NCBI GenBank assembly: GCA_028285365.1
Contig: JANQPS010000298.1
Location: 1-32,981, forward strand
DNA: 32,981 nt
Reading direction: 5' to 3'
Source: Thermoanaerobaculia bacterium
GTDB taxonomy: Bacteria; Acidobacteriota; Thermoanaerobaculia; Multivoradales; Multivoraceae
Each line of letters starts with the position of its first letter. Position 1 is the stretch's first letter. Under the pieces are notes generated by a model. That model searched no databases. It worked only from the letters and a program-made list of their open reading frames with translations, and was not told the DNA's origin. Position numbers and translations under genes: made by a program. Of the stretch, positions 28,501-32,981 are shown one piece after another.

Positions 28501-28790
28501 TCGTGGTCAACAACGCCATCATCCTGGTCGACACGACCAATCGGCTGCGCACGGGAGGAGCGAGCAAGATCGACGCGTTGATGGAGGCCGGCAGACTTCG
28601 CCTGAGGCCCATTCTCATGACGACAGCCACCACGGTCCTCGGGCTTGCACCCATGGCCGCCGGGCTCGGCGAAGGGAGCGAGCTTCGGGCCCCTCTGGCC
28701 ATCACCGTGATCGGAGGTCTTTTGACCTCCACGATGCTGACCCTGCTGATCATTCCCGCGGTCTACTCCCTCATCGACAGGAGAGCCTGA
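25536..28790 (+). CDS. Efflux RND transporter permease (AcrB/HAE-like), second copy
   Basis: 1084 aa; 'GLTLGIGLLLDNSIVVLEAIQRKRETG', 'GGILLAGIVVNNAIILVDTTNRLRTGG', 'LRLRPILMTTATTVLGLAPMA'. Confidence 0.95.
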   Translation: MSVVAFSTRRPVTVFIFALAAVVFGAVAFRDLAVDLLPDITYPSLTVETEYLGAAPTEIEALITRPIENAVGVVNNVVRVTSSSRSDTSEVTLEFAWGTDMDFASLDVRERLDMVRLPVDAEKPVLLRFDPSLDPVLRIGLTGDDDLVRLRLVAEEEVKRALERVEGVAAAIVSGGLEEEIQVEIDEKKVTALGLTIEQVVNRLAQENVNLTGGRLQHGQTEYLVRTVNEFLRPEDMRDVVVQRTGAAIIRLSDIARVFKGAKEREIITRIDGLESVELAIYKEGGGNTVTVVDSVQSVISDLEERLSKIDPNLRLTTITDQARYIRESVRAVIETAVMGGGLAVIVLFLFLRSLRNTLIIGISIPVSVMATFFLMYVFDVSLNIMSLGGLTLGIGLLLDNSIVVLEAIQRKRETGLALAEAAREGASEVARAVTASTITTVCVFVPIVFVEGIAGQLFGDQALTVTFSLIVSLGVALTVIPMLASREFSTAKDELESAPEAQGAIILAPVRWLQKGLFLVALGVARVVKGVAGLLATLGGLVTSPVLVLFDKALVSIQAIYTRALRGVLSRPVLTILATIGVLALTVPLVGGLGRELVPELIQGEFFLDGELTPGTRLEVTDRRLESIERYASQLPGVRTVYTVVGGSNEQGGSAGETRENIGQVTVLLEPPPDPEREIEAIEQIRDYVDQENARVAGPQTPAGLSQAPALGERSRALEYRFGRPSYFSFRTPVEVEIRGNNLELLARIGDQLAAQMRQIPGLVDVKASTEGGNPELQIIFDRNRMADLGYTIGDIGGSIRARIQGEVPTDIVREDRNIDIRLRADERYRDSIKDLRNLNIARTGSVPIPLSAVADVVETEGPAEIRRTDGSRVTRITANLVGRDLGTVATEIEGLLANLNLPLGYESTIGGQRQEMETSFDSLRTAILLAVFMVYLVMASQFESLLHPFVILFSVPFSVIGAILALVGTATTVSIVVLIGGILLAGIVVNNAIILVDTTNRLRTGGASKIDALMEAGRLRLRPILMTTATTVLGLAPMAAGLGEGSELRAPLAITVIGGLLTSTMLTLLIIPAVYSLIDRRA

Positions 28791-29041
28791 GGTAGGTCGC
28801 CACATAGCGCCGACGCCGACCTCCGCCGACTGCTAGTCTAGGCAGGCCAGCTTGGTTGTAGCTTGATCTCCACCAGGATGAACGAGGGTGGCCCCCCTGA
28901 CATGCCCCTTGACGTCGTCATCGAAGCCTCCACCGGCTACCAGTTTCTTCGGCCGACACATGCGGCGCCCGTGGGCATGCGTTTCTCTCGAGCGTCATGG
29001 CGCGCTGTGGGCCCGGAACCTGGTTGTCGAGGTGCGAGCCG

Positions 29042-31018
29042 TTGACGACGAATGAGTCCGTGAGCTCCGAAGACCAGTACCAGGAGTTGCTTCTCCAGGC
29101 GGAAGAGGAGATTCGTGAGCTTCGGGAGCAGCTCTTGGGAAGCGGCGGAGATCTACGCGAGCAGCTACAGTCGGTCGAAGAGGAGAATCTGCGGCTCAGA
29201 CAACGCCTCGAGTCCCGAGCCGAAGACGGATCACCCGGAGACCTGAAGATCCCAGAGATCCTCGACTCCGAGTCGCCTGACGAACTTCGCGAAGTCGTTC
29301 GACTCCAGAGAGCCACCATCGAAGATCTCAGGGATCGGCTCAAGAAGAGTGAAGAGACAGCAAGGGAAGCCAGCGTCCTGAGTGAATCCGTCGCGGGCCT
29401 CAATCGCGAGCTTGCCGAGTCCGAGGCCGTGCGCGCCCGCCAGCTCAAGGCGATGAATCTGTTCTCTCAGGCGAAGAGCCGGGCAGAGTCCACCATCGAA
29501 GAGCTCGACGACCGGCTCGAGCAACTAGACACCGAACGCAAGAACGCGGAGTCGGAGGCTCGTCAGCTGCAGGAAGAGCTCGACATCACTCGCGAAGAGT
29601 CAGAGCGCAGCCAGCGATCCCACCAGCAGACCGTCGCCGAGCTCGACGACGCGCATCAGCAGGCCGTGAGGGAACTGCGCGAAGCTCATGACCAGGCACT
29701 CGAAGAGCTTGGCAAGCGAGCCGACGAGGCGACCGCGGAAAAAGATGAGGCCGTGTCACGAGTTGCTCTCCTCGAGACTGAGGTCGCAGAGGGGGTCACG
29801 CTCCGCGAGGAGCTCGAGACGACCAAGTCCGACGCCGATTCCCTTCGGCAAGACGTCGATCGGGCCACTACGATTGCGTCCGAGCTCGAGACCGAGCTGA
29901 GGACGCTTCAAGAAGAGCGCGACTCGCTCGACGCGCAAGCGCAGCGAGTGCCCGGCCTTGAGGATCAGGTCAAGAACCTGGAGCGCGACAAGAGCTCCCT
30001 CGAGGATCAGCTCAACGAACGAGCGATCGAGATGGAGGGCGCCAAAGCCCAGGTGGACGAGCTCGAGAGCAAAGTGCTTCGAGTGGAGAAGGAGCGCGAC
30101 CTGGTCACCTCGAGGGTGGATCAGAAGCAGACGCGAGTGGAAGAGCTCGAGGCGGAGCGGCAGCAGCTCCTGGATGACAAGCAGCGCTCCACGCGTCTCC
30201 TGGAGGCCGCTGAGTCAGAGGTCCGCAAATCCGCCGAACTCGACGAACAGGTCGAAGCGCTCTCTCTGGAGCTCGATGAGCAGAAGTCCAGGTCCGAGTC
30301 TCTCGAAAACGACCTCGAAAGCATGCGAGAGACTGTGGAGTCGACACAGAAGGCCCTCGATGACGCCCGGAGCGAGCTTGCCGAGACCAAGGACTCTCTG
30401 AGCGCCATGGAACGCGACGCCGAGAGCGCGCAAGCTGAGACCGACGAGCTGAAGAGTGAACTGACGAGCGTTCGCGCCAATCTCGATCGAGAAGTCGAAA
30501 AGGCACAGCTGTTCGAGAAGTCGAGCAGTTCAGACCTCGGCGAGCTGAGCGAAGAACTGTCGCGCGCCAGGAGTGAGATCGAGGACCTCACAGGCGTGAA
30601 GTCTTCACTCGAGGAACAGCTTGCGGCCGCACAGAGCTCGTCTGAAGGGACGGCAGACGTCCGCGAGAAGCAAAGCGCGGAGATCGAGGAGCTCAACAAC
30701 CTCATGCAGCTGGAGCGCCAGAAGGTGGGTCAGCTCGAGGCACTGCTCGAGACCGCTGCAACCCAGGCAAACGAAGGCCAAGAAGCGCAGGACGAGCTAG
30801 ACAGGATCAAGGCGACCTTCGGCGAACTGGAGGAGCTCGTTCGGGCCTCTCAGGCCGAGCAGGCTCAACTGCGTAGTGACTTGGCCTTCGCCGAGCGTGA
30901 GCTCGAGAAGACCCGCAACAAGCTGAAGGAGACGACCCTCGGGGACGTCGGCGAGGCTGCGGCCTCAGGAGATCGGGCACTCCAAGAGCTGCGCATGGAT
31001 ATCGGCGAGTTCGACTGA
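29042..31018 (+). CDS. Long coiled-coil protein of unknown function
   Basis: About 660 aa, almost entirely Glu/Gln/Leu/Arg heptad-like helix ('LLQAEEEIRELREQLLGSGGDLREQLQSVEEENLRLRQRLES'); no Walker motifs, TM segments or signal peptide seen. Start uncertain: ATG 28997, TTG 29042 or GTG 29060. Confidence 0.75.
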   Translation: MTTNESVSSEDQYQELLLQAEEEIRELREQLLGSGGDLREQLQSVEEENLRLRQRLESRAEDGSPGDLKIPEILDSESPDELREVVRLQRATIEDLRDRLKKSEETAREASVLSESVAGLNRELAESEAVRARQLKAMNLFSQAKSRAESTIEELDDRLEQLDTERKNAESEARQLQEELDITREESERSQRSHQQTVAELDDAHQQAVRELREAHDQALEELGKRADEATAEKDEAVSRVALLETEVAEGVTLREELETTKSDADSLRQDVDRATTIASELETELRTLQEERDSLDAQAQRVPGLEDQVKNLERDKSSLEDQLNERAIEMEGAKAQVDELESKVLRVEKERDLVTSRVDQKQTRVEELEAERQQLLDDKQRSTRLLEAAESEVRKSAELDEQVEALSLELDEQKSRSESLENDLESMRETVESTQKALDDARSELAETKDSLSAMERDAESAQAETDELKSELTSVRANLDREVEKAQLFEKSSSSDLGELSEELSRARSEIEDLTGVKSSLEEQLAAAQSSSEGTADVREKQSAEIEELNNLMQLERQKVGQLEALLETAATQANEGQEAQDELDRIKATFGELEELVRASQAEQAQLRSDLAFAERELEKTRNKLKETTLGDVGEAAASGDRALQELRMDIGEFD

Positions 31019-31084
31019 TAGCTGCGCCCGGCCGTTTTCGCCGTCTCACGCACGGTCACCCGCGCACCTTCACCATCCGGCCTG

Positions 31085-31175
31085 CTAGAGGCCAGCCTTC
31101 ACAGTTTGGTCTCATGACCAGAGATCCGGTCTAGAGATCAGAACTAGAGGTCAGACTACTAGAGATCAGATTAGA
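31085..31175. repeat. Degenerate interspersed/tandem repeat, consensus CTAGAG[A/G][T/C]CAG, 4 copies
   Basis: CTAGAGGCCAG (31085), CTAGAGATCAG (31131), CTAGAGGTCAG (31144), CTAGAGATCAG (31159); the last runs into the lpdA stop codon. Confidence 0.75.
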
Positions 31176-32553
31176 TGTGGAGTGCGCGCTCGTCCACTGC
31201 CAGGGCCGCCTCTTTCAGGACTTCGGCCAACGTCGGGTGAGCATGAGAGGTGCGGGCCAGGTCCTCGGCGGTGGCGCCAAACTCGATCGCCGCCACCGCC
31301 TCGGCAATGAGGTCACCGGCGTGTGGCCCAATGATGTGAACACCCAACAAGCGATCCGTGTCCTGATGGGCCAGGATCTTCGCGTGACCCTCGACCGAGC
31401 CCACGGCCCGGGCTCGACCATTGCCTCGAAACGGGAAGCTGCCTTTGCGGAACTCGACTCCTTCGGCGAGAAGTTGCTCTTCCGTCTTGCCGACAGAGGC
31501 GATTTCGGGATCCGTGTAGACGACGCCGGGGATGGCGTCGTAGTTGACGTGTCCCGCCTTGCCGGCAAGGAGCTCGACACACGCAATGCCCTCTTCTTCC
31601 GCCTTGTGAGCCAGCATCGCACCGCCGATCACGTCGCCGATGGCATAGACACCGTCCACCGAAGTCTTGTAGTGATCATCGACTTCGATGAACCCGCGCT
31701 GGTCGACGGCAACTCCGACATCCTCGAGACCGAGGCCCGACGATGCCGGCTTTCTGCCGACGGCAACGAGGACGCGATCGCACGCAATGGGCTCTTGGCC
31801 TTCGATCTCGACGCGACAGGAAGAGCCCTCCACTGTCGCTCCAGTGACCTTGGCTCCGAGTCGAAACTCGAGACCTTGTCGCGAGAAGATCTGGTGAGCC
31901 GCCGCGGCCATCTCACCGTCCATGCCGGGCAGGATGCGATCGAGGTACTCGAGCACCGTGACCTTGGACCCGAGACGGTTCCATACGGAGCCCAACTCGA
32001 GTCCGATGTAGCCTGCTCCGATCACCACGAGGTGTTCGGGAACCTCCTCGAACTCGAGGGCTTCGGTCGACGATGCGATGCGGTCACCGTCGAGCTCGAC
32101 CCCAGGCAGCGAAGCGGGAACACTCCCAGTCGCTATCAGGATTCGATCGCCACTGATTTCCTGGGTCTCGTCACCACTGGCGACCGTCACCCGATTGGCG
32201 TCGAGGAGCGTGCCACGCCCCTTGAGGTGGGCCACGCCGTTCTTTTTGAGAAGCGAATTGACGCCTCCCGTCAGGACTTTGACGACCTTGTCCTTGCGCT
32301 TCATCATCCGGTCCAGGTCGAGCCCTACCGTCCCGATGATGCCGTGCTCTTCGGCGTGCTCCCTCGCAGACACGAAACGCTCGCTAGACTCCAAGAGAGC
32401 CTTGCTCGGAATACACCCGACCCGAAGACAGGTCCCACCGGCGGACGCGTTGTCGTCGATGCAGGCGACTCGGAAACCAAGCTGAGCAGCGCGGATCGCG
32501 GCAACGTAGCCGCCAGGGCCGCCGCCGACGACGATCAGTTCGTAATCGCTCAT
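31171..32553 (-). CDS. lpdA: Dihydrolipoyl dehydrogenase (E3)
   Basis: 460 aa; 'YELIVVGGGPGGYVAAIRAAQLGFRVACID', redox motif 'GGTCLRVGCIPSKALL', 'VVIGAGYIGLELGSVWNRLGSKVTVLE', C-terminal 'HAHPTLAEVLKEAALAV'. Confidence 0.97.
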   Translation of the reverse strand: MSDYELIVVGGGPGGYVAAIRAAQLGFRVACIDDNASAGGTCLRVGCIPSKALLESSERFVSAREHAEEHGIIGTVGLDLDRMMKRKDKVVKVLTGGVNSLLKKNGVAHLKGRGTLLDANRVTVASGDETQEISGDRILIATGSVPASLPGVELDGDRIASSTEALEFEEVPEHLVVIGAGYIGLELGSVWNRLGSKVTVLEYLDRILPGMDGEMAAAAHQIFSRQGLEFRLGAKVTGATVEGSSCRVEIEGQEPIACDRVLVAVGRKPASSGLGLEDVGVAVDQRGFIEVDDHYKTSVDGVYAIGDVIGGAMLAHKAEEEGIACVELLAGKAGHVNYDAIPGVVYTDPEIASVGKTEEQLLAEGVEFRKGSFPFRGNGRARAVGSVEGHAKILAHQDTDRLLGVHIIGPHAGDLIAEAVAAIEFGATAEDLARTSHAHPTLAEVLKEAALAVDERALHI

Positions 32554-32665
32554 GTTTGTCCTTTCTCTGCAGCTCGTCCAAGACTCTTCCGAGGTTCTCT
32601 TCCGAGAGTGACCGAGAAGCGTCTGAGAGTAAGTTTGGGGTCGGCTGCTGGCAGGAGCCGTGGCG

Positions 32666-32981
32666 TCACGCTTCGATGAGCATACGGCTCGGTTCTTCGA
32701 TGGCCTCTTTGATCCGCCGCAGGAAGGTCACGGCCTCACGACCGTCGACGATCCGATGGTCGTAGGTCAGGGCCACGTACATCATCGGTCGGATCACCAC
32801 CTGGCCGTCGATCGCTACCGGTCGATCCTGGATGGCGTGCAAACCGAGGACCCCGCTTTGTGGCGGGTTGACGATCGGCGTGGACATGAGCGAGCCGAAG
32901 ACTCCACCGTTGCTGATGGTGAAGGTACCCCCTTCGAGCTCTGACAGCTGGATCTTTCCGACGCGCGCTCGTGACCCGAAG
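32666..32981 (-). CDS. sucB: 2-oxoacid dehydrogenase E2, succinyltransferase-like, C-terminal fragment (truncated by window end)
   Basis: Open to the right edge: '[55 protein letters not shown]...[36 protein letters not shown]' with catalytic DHRxVDG. Confidence 0.93.
   Translation of the reverse strand, partial: FGSRARVGKIQLSELEGGTFTISNGGVFGSLMSTPIVNPPQSGVLGLHAIQDRPVAIDGQVVIRPMMYVALTYDHRIVDGREAVTFLRRIKEAIEEPSRMLIEA

Noticed and set aside
31177-32679. 500-aa plus-strand ORF opposite lpdA
   Set aside because: Shadow of an unambiguous dihydrolipoyl dehydrogenase gene.
1-32981. CRISPR arrays, transposases, integrases, toxin-antitoxin or phage-defence genes
   Set aside because: None could be recognised in either strand; the short repeat tracts lack spacer architecture.

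Overview
This 33 kb GC-rich, densely coding bacterial window looks chromosomal. VWFA-related proteins, S9 peptidases and FtsX-type ABC permeases suggest Acidobacteriota or a neighbouring phylum; that assignment is inference only. I support 22 protein-coding genes, two of them truncated by the window ends: two VWFA-related proteins, a Holin-X/YqjE-like membrane protein plus a small partner, a flavin-dependent halogenase-like enzyme, a DUF3311/SSS-symporter/GT4/thioesterase run, an ABC ATPase-permease pair, an S9 peptidase, a TPR protein, a CCA-adding enzyme, an ECF sigma/anti-sigma/Spy-like sensor/RND efflux block, a long coiled-coil protein, and lpdA plus the 3' end of sucB. I saw no rRNA, tRNA, CRISPR array, transposase or integrase. 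The most system-like candidate is at 18.9-28.8 kb. There an ECF sigma factor, a zinc-motif anti-sigma factor, a Spy/CnrX-like periplasmic sensor and an RND permease are joined by three 4-nt start/stop overlaps, followed by a lipoprotein adaptor with Gly/Pro-rich tethers and a second RND permease. Other points worth checking are the halogenase candidate, a nested inverted repeat whose arms contain both stop codons of a convergent gene pair, and four unrelated short tandem-repeat tracts at gene edges. All family assignments were made by eye; no database search was run.
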